Position numbers and translations under genes: made by a program
Source: Desulfosporosinus meridiei DSM 13257
GTDB lineage: Bacteria; Bacillota; Desulfitobacteriia; Desulfitobacteriales; Desulfitobacteriaceae
Direction: 5' to 3'
Assembly: GCF_000231385.2 (NCBI RefSeq)
Contig: NC_018515.1
Span: forward strand, 3,740,501 to 3,804,500
DNA length: 64,000 nt
The notes under the pieces: generated by a model
Database searches by the model: none
Told to the model about the DNA's origin: nothing
What the model saw: only the letters and a program-made list of their open reading frames with translations
In this document: piece after piece, positions 1 through 7,885 of the stretch
Layout: each line of letters opens with the position of its first letter
Position numbering within the stretch: position 1 is the first letter of the stretch

Positions 1-284
1 TATCGAATTTGCAACTTATAAGTCAGTGTCCATTGGCATTAATTACAATGCTTTAAGCACGTTCTCATTACTTTTTCAAAATGAATAACATTTTACGATA
101 CTGATGAAACCAAAAAAGAGAAGGAATTTAAGCCTTCTCCTTCTCCTTCTCTATTAAACAAGTCTTTACACAGAGTTCTTTTTTTTCACATTTGCGACAA
201 TTGCTCTCGCTGATTAGAGATCTTTATCAGCTAGTTTTATACCTCTCCTACAAACGCGAATCGTCCCCCTGTCTCGCTTTTTAC
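1..284. other. Intergenic, no gene seen
   Basis: I see no gene here. The only recognisable element is the hairpin at 118-139, listed separately, which lies about 145 bases past the rhodanese stop codon. The rest is AT-rich with short runs of T and no convincing frame. Confidence 0.5.
112..139 (-). terminator. Rho-independent terminator, minus strand
   Basis: Read on the minus strand, GAGAAGG, an eight-base loop and CCTTCTC are followed by six T. This is probably the terminator of the rhodanese gene transcript, although it is 145 bases past the stop. Confidence 0.55.
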
Positions 285-680
285 TTATTTTCCGGAAACC
301 GTCCTAAAAGGCCAACGAACTATCCCGCCCAAATCAAAAACATTAGTGTAGCCCTGTTTCAATAATATCTTAACAGCAGCTCTACTCCGATTGCCACTTC
401 TGCAATAGGCAAAAATTGTAGTTTGTTTGTCTGGTAATTTTGAACTAGCTTCTTGTCTTAAAACAGATAAAGGAATTGAAATGCTCTTAGGTATGTGACT
501 ATCGATATATTCTTCTTGGCTTCGAACATCAAGTAAAATGATGCCTTTTTCCTTATCTAATCTTCTTTTTGCTTCTTGAGGATCGATCCTTAGTTGGCTG
601 ATCTTTCCTCGGCTTTTTATATAAACTGCCAATATTAATAGCCCTACTGATAAACTTCCTATTATAATTGCTTGATCCAT
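285..680 (-). CDS. Membrane-anchored rhodanese-like protein
   Basis: This is a single rhodanese domain of 131 residues behind one N-terminal membrane helix (about residues 3-22). The domain should therefore sit at the membrane, most likely on the cytoplasmic side. The active-site loop CRSGNRS carries the catalytic cysteine (Cys93), and the DVR motif near residue 51 and the GG..W motif near 118 are typical of the fold. Such domains usually move sulfane sulfur between donors and acceptors; the partner is not visible here. I start at the second ATG (680) because AAAGGA lies seven bases upstream of it and only one or two from the ATG at 686. It is a single gene with no operon partner. Confidence 0.85.
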   Translation of the reverse strand: MDQAIIIGSLSVGLLILAVYIKSRGKISQLRIDPQEAKRRLDKEKGIILLDVRSQEEYIDSHIPKSISIPLSVLRQEASSKLPDKQTTIFAYCRSGNRSRAAVKILLKQGYTNVFDLGGIVRWPFRTVSGK

Positions 681-814
681 AATCATATCCTTTCTAACCT
701 GAAATGAACTGCTCAGCGGCTAAGACATGACACAGTTAAATTCATTTATACCCTCTAACAGTATAAAGGAATTCTAATGCTCCCTAATTCTTTTGTCAAA
801 TGAACCAATAAAGA

Positions 815-846
815 GCGACCTCCAAAATGTTTCAATTGGAGGTCGC
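815..846 (-). terminator. Terminator of the DUF2680 gene
   Basis: A nine-base stem GCGACCTCC/GGAGGTCGC sits 48 bases past the DUF2680 stop. On the minus strand it is followed by TCTTTATT. Confidence 0.75.
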
Positions 847-893
847 TTCAAAGTGTTATCCGACATCAGTTAATTTGTGAATGAGTTCCAAGA

Positions 894-1211
894 CTACTCT
901 GTCTTTGGAGCATTTGAGTTTTTACGGCAGCCGCCTTTTTTGGGCCCAATGCCATGGAATTCGCCTTTGTCGATATCTTGCTCAATCTTTGCTTGGCGTT
1001 CTTGCATGGATTTCTTGATTTTCTCGGCTTTTGCCTGATCTAATATTCCCGCCTCTACTTCCTTATCAATGATCTGAGCCTTAATGTTGGTCATTTGCTG
1101 ATTAAGAGCTTTAATCTCTTTCAATTTCTCTTGATCAACAGCCCCGAAGGCAGGAACGGCACTTACAACTAAGAAAACCAAAGCCAAAACGCTTGCAGCC
1201 AATTTTCTCAT
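894..1211 (-). CDS. Small secreted DUF2680-family protein
   Basis: The 105-residue product begins with a signal peptide (basic start, hydrophobic stretch about residues 5-20, likely cleavage after AFG). A lysine- and glutamate-rich, probably helical body follows, resembling the DUF2680/YckD family of small exported proteins of Firmicutes. No catalytic motif is visible and no function is known. The frame is open for 33 more codons upstream. I start at 1211 because GGAGG lies eight bases before that ATG and because the signal peptide then comes first. The gene is monocistronic and has its own terminator. Confidence 0.75.
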   Translation of the reverse strand: MRKLAASVLALVFLVVSAVPAFGAVDQEKLKEIKALNQQMTNIKAQIIDKEVEAGILDQAKAEKIKKSMQERQAKIEQDIDKGEFHGIGPKKGGCRKNSNAPKTE

Positions 1212-1458
1212 TTGCCAGACCTCCCCATTCATTTTTTTTGCCGGAAACAATCTTATAATGCCCAATAACACTATTTTTATAGTTGGAAAACATAGAATTT
1301 CATTATACAACTTTCATTTAATTACCTATTTATTATTGATAAATCAACCTGGTATGCTAAGATTGTATAATCTAGCATTACCAAGTACGATGAACTATTT
1401 GTAATGAGTATTATAGAAGGATACTTCAAATGTTTAATTAAACACGCTTCCCTTTTAG

Positions 1459-1494
1459 GGAGAAAGCCTGAATGCCTTCGGGCTTTCTTCTCTT
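1459..1494 (+). terminator. Leader hairpin before the ABC exporter
   Basis: AGAAAGCC and GGCTTTCT (1461-1468 and 1481-1488) form a stem followed by TCTCTT, about 30 bases before the ABC gene start. No plus-strand gene lies upstream, so it is either a leader attenuator or a stray terminator. Confidence 0.45.
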
Positions 1495-1519
1495 AGCGAT
1501 AGAAAGAGAGTGAATTATA

Positions 1520-3256
1520 ATGTCTATTCTTAAAAAATTTATTACTTATTACAGGCCTTATAAGAACTTATTTTATGCAGATATGTTCTGTGCCCTTCTT
1601 GTTTCGATTATTGACTTGGCCTTTCCCCAAATTCTTAATTATCTCGCCAAGAACCTATTCACCCAAGACAAAGGCGTCATTTTAAATGCTATTGGTTTTG
1701 TCGGAATATCCCTCTTGCTAATGTACGTCATTAAGTATTTCTGCCAATATTTTATTATTTCCTGGGGACACATCATGGGCGCCAGAATGGAAACCGACAT
1801 GAGAAAAGATCTGTTTAGTCAATTTCAGCGCTTATCTTTCTCCTATTATGACAAAAACAATACTGGAGAAATGATGTCCAAATTAGTCGTAGACTTGTTT
1901 GATATCTCTGAGCTGGCTCATCATGGGCCAGAGAACGTTTTTATCTCCGCTCTAAAAATCGTTGGCTCTTTTAGCATCCTGCTTCTAATTAATGTTAGGA
2001 TGACTTTGATTCTCTTGCTAGTCACTATAATTATGGTGTTTTTCAGCGTTTATAAAAACTATAAGATGGCACCTAGCTTTTCAGATAGCCGGATCAAAAT
2101 TGCTGCGGTTAATTCCAGCCTTCAAGATAGCCTAGCTGGAGTTAGGGTGGTTAAGTCTTTTGCTAATGAAAACCTAGAAAGGCTAAAATTCCAAAAACAC
2201 AATCATGAGTTTTTAGAATCCAAAAATAGAATCTACAAACTTATGGGCTCTTTTCACGCCTGGAATTCATTTTTTGAAGGATTACTCTACGTTGTAATCA
2301 TTGTGTCCGGCGGAATATTTATTGCCGATGGTTCATTAAAGGTTTCCGATTTAGCTATATATGTTCTATACATCAACCTTTTCATCACCCCCATTGATGT
2401 CTTGATAAACTATACAGAGTCATTTCAAAAAGGATACGCGGGGTTTAAGCGTTTTATCGAAGTGATGGAAACCCTACCTGATATTGCGGACAAGGATACC
2501 GCTGAACCTCTAACAGATGTTAAAGGAGATATTATTTATAAAAATGTTTCCTTCCGCTACAACGATGATTCCAATGTTTTAGATAATGTTAGTTTAGCAA
2601 TAAAGCCAGGTAAAACCATTGCCCTAGTCGGTCCATCCGGAGGAGGAAAAACCACTTTATGTTCTCTTCTGCCAAGATTTTATGATGTGACTGCAGGATC
2701 AATTACTATCGATGGAAAGGATATCCGAGATGTCACCTTAGACTCCTTACGAAACGCTATCGGCATAGTACAACAGGATGTCTATATGTTTGACGGCTCA
2801 ATCAGAGACAATATTGCCTATGGCAAAGCTGGCGCTACCGAAATGGAAATTATTGAAGCTGCTCAAAACGCTAATATTCATGAATTTATCTTGTCTTTAG
2901 AGCAAGGGTATGATAGTTATGTGGGGGAACGAGGGGTTAGGCTCTCCGGCGGGCAAAAACAACGGCTCTCAATTGCCAGAGTCTTTCTGAAAAATCCCCC
3001 GATATTAATCTTAGATGAAGCTACATCGGCATTAGACAACGAAAGTGAACGATACATTCAAAACTCCCTAGAGAAACTATCAAAAAATCGAACGACTATC
3101 GTTATTGCTCACAGACTTAGTACGATAAAGAATTCAGACGAAATAGTGGTCGTTACCGATGAAGGTATTCAGGAAAGAGGAGATCACAAACAGTTAATCG
3201 AAAAGGCAGGTATCTACGCACGTTACTACAATATGCAATTTGAAGGATTAGAATAA
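1520..3256 (+). CDS. ABC exporter half-transporter (MsbA/LmrA type)
   Basis: The protein has 578 residues, the usual length of a half-size exporter. It has an N-terminal six-helix membrane domain (about residues 1-310) followed by a nucleotide-binding domain. That domain has Walker A GPSGGGKTT (about 371), the signature LSGGQKQR (about 475), Walker B ILILDEATSALD and the switch histidine in VIAHRLST. It is expected to work as a homodimer exporting lipids, peptides or drugs; the substrate cannot be read from the sequence. There is no neighbouring half-transporter, which favours a homodimer. The ATG follows a moderate ribosome-binding site (GAAAGAGAGTG). It is single-gene and convergent with the GGDEF gene. 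Confidence 0.92.
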   Translation: MSILKKFITYYRPYKNLFYADMFCALLVSIIDLAFPQILNYLAKNLFTQDKGVILNAIGFVGISLLLMYVIKYFCQYFIISWGHIMGARMETDMRKDLFSQFQRLSFSYYDKNNTGEMMSKLVVDLFDISELAHHGPENVFISALKIVGSFSILLLINVRMTLILLLVTIIMVFFSVYKNYKMAPSFSDSRIKIAAVNSSLQDSLAGVRVVKSFANENLERLKFQKHNHEFLESKNRIYKLMGSFHAWNSFFEGLLYVVIIVSGGIFIADGSLKVSDLAIYVLYINLFITPIDVLINYTESFQKGYAGFKRFIEVMETLPDIADKDTAEPLTDVKGDIIYKNVSFRYNDDSNVLDNVSLAIKPGKTIALVGPSGGGKTTLCSLLPRFYDVTAGSITIDGKDIRDVTLDSLRNAIGIVQQDVYMFDGSIRDNIAYGKAGATEMEIIEAAQNANIHEFILSLEQGYDSYVGERGVRLSGGQKQRLSIARVFLKNPPILILDEATSALDNESERYIQNSLEKLSKNRTTIVIAHRLSTIKNSDEIVVVTDEGIQERGDHKQLIEKAGIYARYYNMQFEGLE

Positions 3257-3298
3257 TTCAGCTTCTACTCCAAGTTTGAATTATGTCGTCCTCACATC

Positions 3299-3403
3299 CT
3301 AAAGTTTTCCCAAAAATGAAAAAAGAGCATCGAGATTGCCCTTTTCACAAAATTCATCTTCAGCTTCAGTTAACGGAATCTCAGGTAACTCTTCTTTTCG
3401 ATA
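3299..3403 (-). pseudogene. Possible gene-tail remnant downstream of the GGDEF gene
   Basis: On the minus strand an open stretch of 34 codons ends in TAG at 3299 and begins just after an in-frame TAA. It has no start codon. The translation is acidic and protein-like (for example PEIPLTEAEDEF and then FSFLGKL at the end). It may be the tail of a lost gene, but chance is not excluded. Confidence 0.25.
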
Positions 3404-3459
3404 TTACATTATTAATCATCCGCTCCATTTATTGCAACATCCTTACTACCACTTGTTTA

Positions 3460-4449
3460 TTAATCATTCTTAAGGATATCTATTGTTACTCGATTGCGGC
3501 CTTGATTTTTAGAACAGTAAAGTGCCCGATCCGCAGTCATTATTAAATCATTCGAGTTGTCCAAATGCCCTTGGAATCTTGTCACAACCCCCAGACTTAT
3601 CGTAACATGATCTGCACAAGGGGAACTGATATGTTCAATGTTCGCTCTCTCGATACTGGCTCTCAATTCTTCTGCTATAACAGCTGCTCCAATATCATCT
3701 GTGTTCGGCAAAACAACGCCAAACTCTTCCCCTCCATACCGAGCGGGAAAATCACCGGGTCGTCTTAAGGTCTTTACCAACAAAGATGCTACAGTTATTA
3801 AACAATCGTCTCCTTTTAAATGACCATAGGTATCATTAAAGGCTTTAAAGTAATCGATGTCCAGCATAATTAGAGAAAGAGGATTCTTCTCCCGCATAGC
3901 ACGTTTTCTCTCTTGTAGTAATCTCTGGTCAAAATTCCTTCGATTAGCAATCCCAGTTAGGCCATCGAAGAAAGAAAGATTTTGCAACCTCTCGTTAGCC
4001 GCTTGTAGCTGACGAGTAACCTCAAGCAGTTCCAATTCTCGAGCTTTTCGCCGAGCTGTCTCATGTTTCAATTTTAACGCTGAACGCACTCGGGCTAACA
4101 ATTCAACACTATCAAGAGGCTTCTTAATATAATCCATAGCTCCTGAAGAAAATGCCAGATGTAGATCATTTCTGTCTGTCCTCGACGTTACCATGATTAC
4201 TGGTACGTCAACAAGCCATTCTCGCTTTTTGACACTCTGGCAAGCCTCAATTCCATTAATTTCTGGCATCACAATATCCATTAGAATTAGATCTACTTCC
4301 ACAATTCCCCATTCTGAATGGCCGTCGATCAACCGATAAAGCTCCCTTGCTGACTTTACAGTAATAATATCCATATATCCCGCAGCCTTAAGCCATGCTT
4401 TTGTCACTTCTAAGCTAAACATAGTATCGTCTACAATAACTATGGCCAT
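3460..4449 (-). CDS. Response regulator with diguanylate cyclase domain (REC-GGDEF)
   Basis: The 329 residues contain an N-terminal receiver domain (acidic pair Asp7-Asp8, phospho-acceptor Asp58 in LILMDIVMP) and a C-terminal GGDEF domain. The signature is GGEEF (239-243), an active variant. An RPGD inhibitory site for c-di-GMP stands exactly five residues before it. The protein should make c-di-GMP from GTP when phosphorylated, with product inhibition. No cognate histidine kinase is adjacent. The start ATG has AGGGGG nine bases upstream. A helical linker (about residues 125-160) joins the domains, as in many PleD-like and WspR-like proteins. Confidence 0.92.
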   Translation of the reverse strand: MAIVIVDDTMFSLEVTKAWLKAAGYMDIITVKSARELYRLIDGHSEWGIVEVDLILMDIVMPEINGIEACQSVKKREWLVDVPVIMVTSRTDRNDLHLAFSSGAMDYIKKPLDSVELLARVRSALKLKHETARRKARELELLEVTRQLQAANERLQNLSFFDGLTGIANRRNFDQRLLQERKRAMREKNPLSLIMLDIDYFKAFNDTYGHLKGDDCLITVASLLVKTLRRPGDFPARYGGEEFGVVLPNTDDIGAAVIAEELRASIERANIEHISSPCADHVTISLGVVTRFQGHLDNSNDLIMTADRALYCSKNQGRNRVTIDILKND

Positions 4450-4661
4450 TTTACCAATCCCCCTACCGCGTTTATTTCTCCCTTAAAAACATAAATTCCT
4501 GCATTTTTTCAAGTAATTATGCATTTTTATCAGAAAAAGGATCTTCAATTGTTCTTGGTTTTAAAATAGGAATGACAATTATTATTGCAAAATGAATATC
4601 ACTCTTATCTGAATTAATTGCTAATTAATCAAATAAACAAATTACAAACTAATAACAAAAA
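4450..4661. other. AT-rich intergenic stretch
   Basis: This probably contains the promoter of the REC-GGDEF gene on the minus strand. No frame or repeat of note was found. Confidence 0.4.
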
Positions 4662-4694
4662 AACCTCACTTAGAATTCAATCTGAGCTGAGGTT
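4662..4694. terminator. Bidirectional terminator
   Basis: AACCTCA and TGAGGTT enclose a second pairing CTTAGA/TCTGAG. T-runs follow on both strands. It closes transcription from the HxlR side and faces the GGDEF promoter region. Confidence 0.7.
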
Positions 4695-4764
4695 TTTCTT
4701 ACTAGTTTACTTACTGTTACAAATTTAACATTTCGGATCTTAGACATACAACCTAATAATTTTT

Positions 4765-4854
4765 CTATTCAACCATTTTTTCCAACAGCCAAACACCATT
4801 TACTTCCTGCAGGCCAACGGTAATAGTCTTATTTTTTGCCTGCTGGAGAATCAT
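4765..4854 (-). pseudogene. Short gene remnant (29 codons)
   Basis: An open minus-strand frame, ATG to TAG, encodes 29 residues ending in VNGVWLLEKMVE. A stop lies a few codons upstream of the ATG and there is no ribosome-binding site. It reads like the last part of a larger protein whose body has been deleted, and the terminator at 4662-4694 would have been its own. The family is not recognised. A real small gene is less likely. Confidence 0.3.
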
Positions 4855-4880
4855 CCGTTGTGAAAATTAATATAGATCTA

Positions 4881-5246
4881 CTACTCTTCTTGAGCAAGCT
4901 TTAATTCTTGTTTATTGTTTTCATACTCATTTGCGTAGTTTTGTCCCCATTTACACATTGTATTTAAAATCGGCAAAAGGCTTTTACCCGCTTTTGTCAA
5001 AGAATATTCTACTTTTGGAGGTATCTGAGTATAAATTAACCTCTTAACCAATCCACTGTCTTCTAGTTCCCTAAGTTGTTGCGTTAACATTTTGGGTGTG
5101 ACATTAGGTATTACTTTTCTCATTTCACTGTATCTTAATGTTTTCTCCCCTAAGTGCCAAAGTATTAAAGCCTTCCACTTACCGCCAATGAGCGCTAAAG
5201 TCAGTTCCATAGAACACTGATACTCAGTATTTTTAAACTTTATCAT
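4881..5246 (-). CDS. HxlR-family transcriptional regulator
   Basis: The protein has 121 residues and the HxlR/DUF24 winged-helix pattern: CSMELTLALIGGKWK at the start, then RYSEMRKVIPNVTPKMLTQQ as recognition region and ELEDSGLVKR as wing. Cys11 is the conserved N-terminal cysteine through which some family members (YodB, HypR) sense quinones, diamide or hypochlorite. Redox sensing here is an inference. It is divergent from the iron-sulfur flavoprotein gene, its likely target. I choose ATG 5246, nine bases after GAGGTG, rather than the GTG at 5258 that overlaps this site. Confidence 0.88.
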   Translation of the reverse strand: MIKFKNTEYQCSMELTLALIGGKWKALILWHLGEKTLRYSEMRKVIPNVTPKMLTQQLRELEDSGLVKRLIYTQIPPKVEYSLTKAGKSLLPILNTMCKWGQNYANEYENNKQELKLAQEE

Positions 5247-5301
5247 AATTAATAACACCTCTTAGAGCTTTATTTCGGGAGCACACATTTGTCTTTCTTT
5301 T

Positions 5302-5319
5302 AGTATCCAATTGGGTACT
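5302..5319. promoter_or_regulatory. Probable HxlR operator
   Basis: AGTATCCAATTGGGTACT is an 18-base near-perfect palindrome in the middle of the divergent intergenic region. A second shorter palindrome, GGTACGTAC, begins at 5332. HxlR regulators bind such dyads to repress themselves and the divergent reductase gene. Confidence 0.6.
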
Positions 5320-5413
5320 ATATAACAAAAAGGTACGTACTTGTTAATATGTATTATATAGTTTATTATAATATCAAACAATTACTTATGTCAAAGAGTT
5401 AGGAGTGTTCTCA

Positions 5414-5989
5414 ATGAAAGTTATAGCATTTAACGGAAGTCCCAGGGGTAAGGGAAATACCTCACAAAGTATACAAATAGTCTTAGATGAGTTGGAAAAA
5501 GAAGGTATTGAAACCGAGATGATCCAATTGGGAGGCCGTAAGGTATTTGGTTGCCTAGCCTGCGGGAAATGTAAGGAAACTAAAGATAATCGCTGTGCTC
5601 GCAAGGATGACGATATGAACACATTTATCCAGAAAATCGAAGAAGCCGATGGTATTATTATTGGTTCCCCTACTTACTTCAGCAATGTGAGCACCGAGGT
5701 AAAGGCTCTTATTGATCGCTGTGGTTATGTCTCAAAATCCAACGGTGGAGCTTTATTAAAAGGAAAAGTAGGGGCATCCGTCGTCTCAGCTCGTCGAGCT
5801 GGAGCAACCTTCACCTACTCTGCCATTAATTTCTTCTTTGGCATTGCTGAGATGATCATTTGCAGTTCAAACTATTGGAATCTGACTCTATCACGGGATC
5901 CAGGCGATGTCCAAAATGATAGTGAAGGCATCCAAACTTTTCAAACCTTAGGACAAAACATGGCCAAACTCTTAAAACAGGTTCGCTAA
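5414..5989 (+). CDS. NADPH-dependent FMN reductase / iron-sulfur flavoprotein
   Basis: This 191-residue flavodoxin-fold protein has the FMN phosphate loop GSPRGKGNTS (residues 8-17) and the second flavin loop SPTYFSN. Cys47, Cys50, Cys53 and Cys61 form a compact CX2CX2CX7C motif like that of archaeal and clostridial iron-sulfur flavoproteins that hold a [4Fe-4S] cluster. It should transfer electrons to quinones, nitro compounds or oxygen species. ATG 5414 is chosen because AGGAG lies eight bases upstream and the GTG at 5405 falls inside this site. It is divergent from the HxlR regulator, so it is probably induced by electrophile or oxidative stress. Confidence 0.88.
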   Translation: MKVIAFNGSPRGKGNTSQSIQIVLDELEKEGIETEMIQLGGRKVFGCLACGKCKETKDNRCARKDDDMNTFIQKIEEADGIIIGSPTYFSNVSTEVKALIDRCGYVSKSNGGALLKGKVGASVVSARRAGATFTYSAINFFFGIAEMIICSSNYWNLTLSRDPGDVQNDSEGIQTFQTLGQNMAKLLKQVR

Positions 5990-6028
5990 TAATGTTTGTT
6001 TTAAGCAGACTAATAATCGAGTGAATCT

Positions 6029-6081
6029 TAAGCTTCAGATGGAGTTTGCCTAAGAGGAATACTAACTCCAGCTGAAGCTTA
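6029..6081 (+). terminator. Long hairpin after the flavoprotein gene
   Basis: TAAGCTTCAG pairs with CTGAAGCTTA, and an inner GGAGTT pairs with AACTCC. The T-run is weak, so it may act as an mRNA end or stabiliser. Confidence 0.5.
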
Positions 6082-6099
6082 GAAGAACTTATCCAGGGA

Positions 6100-6345
6100 C
6101 GTAGCAGCCGTTATCTCATCCTCACCGCTAAAGTTGTTCTATGTAGTTTGCGGTTCGGCGAAAGCAACCTGCGCCGTTATGCTTTTCTTTGCTGCAGGCG
6201 GCTTGGGCGAAACCCTCACCCGGGTTTCCTCACTGGCTGTTTTCGTACTTATAGAAGATGGGAGTCTTACGTCTGGTAGTCATCGTAAATGTCTTCAACT
6301 TCTAACTATCTCTAATATAGGAGTTCTAGAATCCGAACAAAAAGT
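6100..6345 (+). other. GC-rich intergenic island, possible structured RNA
   Basis: About 250 bases without a convincing gene. The middle part (6150-6235) is clearly more GC-rich than its surroundings. It holds small stem-loops such as GGTTCGGCGAAAGCAACC (GAAA loop) and GAAACCC..GGGTTTC. A strong hairpin ends the stretch at 6346-6369. The plus-strand frame that spans it looks like a by-product of the composition. Confidence 0.35.
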
Positions 6346-6369
6346 TGCCAGAGCGTTCACGCTCTGGCA
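6346..6369. terminator. Strong terminator, both orientations possible
   Basis: A ten-base perfect stem, TGCCAGAGCG/CGCTCTGGCA. On the minus strand it is followed by ACTTTTTG, 25 bases after the decayed response regulator. On the plus strand it is followed by CTTCTTTCTTT and could end a transcript from the GC-rich island. Confidence 0.7.
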
Positions 6370-6394
6370 CTTCTTTCTTTAGTCATATCAAACA

Positions 6395-6802
6395 TTAAAC
6401 ATCTTTTTCTTTAAGTAGTCCAATCTTCTTAATCACTTCAATCAGTTTGTTGGTATCAATTGGCTTGGCCGCATACGCTTCACATCCAATATCAAAGGCT
6501 TGATTTACATAGTCCGTTTCTGCAAGAGCAGTTGTCATTATAACCTTCACTCTCTCCTCAGACTTTAACTCGAGTTTATTCTCGAATTCTCTTATTGCCT
6601 TTAACACTTTGACTCCATCGACTTTTGGCATCATAATATCCAGACATATTAGGTCATAGGGTTCTTTGTCCTTATTGGCTATCAAATAGGCATCAAGCGC
6701 TTCAAGCCCATCAACGACTAGATCAACTTCGCCATATTGGGCTAGAAATTTAGATAAAAATCTCCGACTAGCTAAAATTTGCTGCTATAATTTTCTTTTC
6801 AT
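6395..6802 (-). pseudogene. Decayed CheY-like response regulator
   Basis: The C-terminal three quarters of a receiver domain are intact: LICLDIMMPKVDG with the phospho-acceptor Asp, the conserved Thr in MTTALAE, and the Lys in YAAKPID. Upstream the homologous frame continues (LASRRFLSKFLAQYGEVDLVVDG) to an ATG at 6800-6802. An in-frame TAG interrupts it just after codon 5, and a small deletion with frameshift has removed the DDE acidic pocket that binds magnesium. What could still be translated from the TTG at 6685 lacks strands needed for phosphorylation. It was probably a stand-alone CheY/Spo0F-like regulator. Confidence 0.75.
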
Positions 6803-6912
6803 TTTATATTATAAACTGCCCATAATGCCCCTTATTAGAAGAGCGATTTAACCGATAAATCTTGAAGATTGGGATCGCTAGTTAGCTTTTTGATATGATT
6901 TTTAAGGAATAA

Positions 6913-6951
6913 AAACTCCCCTCCTATGCTTAATGCATTAGAGGGGAGTTT
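6913..6951 (-). terminator. Terminator of the DUF4352 gene
   Basis: An eleven-base stem AAACTCCCCTC/GAGGGGAGTTT lies 25 bases past the stop codon. TTATTCC follows on the minus strand. Confidence 0.8.
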
Positions 6952-6975
6952 AACCGTTATAAAGTGTATTCAAAT

Positions 6976-7572
6976 TTACTTATCTATTGATAACTTAACA
7001 CTTACATTTTTTGCTTTAGAATCTAATGGATCGGGAATAACAATCAAACTAAATTCTTTAGCCTCTTGTGATACCTCATATCCCAATTCCCCATTTATTG
7101 TTTCCGCGGATCTTATTGTTCCATCAATATGGTTTTTTGCACCCAGAAAAGCTCCTAGACTTGATTCTTGGCTCTGACCATTCGAGTCTTTAAGCTTAAA
7201 TCCTATTACGCTTCTAACTTCAACATCGCTAAGACTCTTGTTTTCAATGGTTAGATTTACAAAGAGATAGACATTTCCCTGACGTGGCGATCTAATCTCT
7301 GTTTTGCCCGTTGATGTCCGAACACTGTCGATTCGATATTGAAGATTTCCTATCTTAAAGGTCTCACCTAGCTTATATTCATCTTGAAAGACCGGTATTG
7401 AACCCTGGGATGTTAGAAACTGCGGCGAATTAGTATGCGCTTGGGTAGTTAGAGCACCAGCACCTAATAAGAAAAGCAACGTTGGTACCAGGAGGACGAG
7501 TAAACAATATTGAGCCTGAGAACAATACCTACGCTGCTTGCCTGCCTTACCAACTGTTACAATTTTCCCCAT
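6976..7572 (-). CDS. Membrane-anchored DUF4352-family protein
   Basis: The protein has 198 residues: a basic N-terminus, one hydrophobic segment (about residues 23-42, signal anchor or cleavable signal) and an extracytoplasmic immunoglobulin-like domain. Features such as VYLFVNLTIENKS, YRIDSV and the alternating strand pattern fit DUF4352, a telokin-like domain found in many Gram-positive lipoproteins. There is no lipobox cysteine, so it is anchored by its helix or secreted. No catalytic residue is apparent. The ATG follows GGAGG with a spacing of eight (GAAGGAGGACGAAGAAC). Monocistronic. Confidence 0.75.
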   Translation of the reverse strand: MGKIVTVGKAGKQRRYCSQAQYCLLVLLVPTLLFLLGAGALTTQAHTNSPQFLTSQGSIPVFQDEYKLGETFKIGNLQYRIDSVRTSTGKTEIRSPRQGNVYLFVNLTIENKSLSDVEVRSVIGFKLKDSNGQSQESSLGAFLGAKNHIDGTIRSAETINGELGYEVSQEAKEFSLIVIPDPLDSKAKNVSVKLSIDK

Positions 7573-7852
7573 GTTCTTCGTCCTCCTTCAAATAGTAATT
7601 GTCAACAGGAAATTGATGAGAATTACTTTTAAGTGAATGTTAGCACAACTCTTCTCCATTGTCTATAGCCACAAAATATAGCTTCATTAATATTATTTAT
7701 TTCAAGAAATAACTTATGAACTCATTTTAACCACTGAATTAAAGGAACCTTAAAATTATCACCACTAATGTTCATTGAATCACTTAATTATTACCATATA
7801 TCCGTTTTATGATAAGGAATCTCAATAGTTCCTCTCTCAATTTTAAACAATA
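7573..7852. other. AT-rich intergenic stretch
   Basis: I see no gene. It should hold the promoter of the DUF4352 gene near its left end and only AT-rich filler elsewhere. Confidence 0.4.
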
Positions 7853-7884
7853 AAGGGGTCTTCACTTGTTTGTGAAAACCCCTT
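7853..7884 (-). terminator. Terminator of the MocR/PdxR-like gene
   Basis: AAGGGG...CCCCTT with an inner TTCAC/GTGAA stem lies immediately past the stop codon. TTATTGTTT follows on the minus strand. Confidence 0.7.
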
Positions 7885-7885
7885 G

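Noticed and set aside
3283-3546. Plus-strand frame of 87 codons after the ABC exporter
   Set aside because: It overlaps the end of the REC-GGDEF gene on the other strand and has no ribosome site.
6134-6382. Plus-strand open frame of 82 codons
   Set aside because: It has no ribosome site, spans the GC-rich island and the terminator hairpin, and reads as low-complexity filler.
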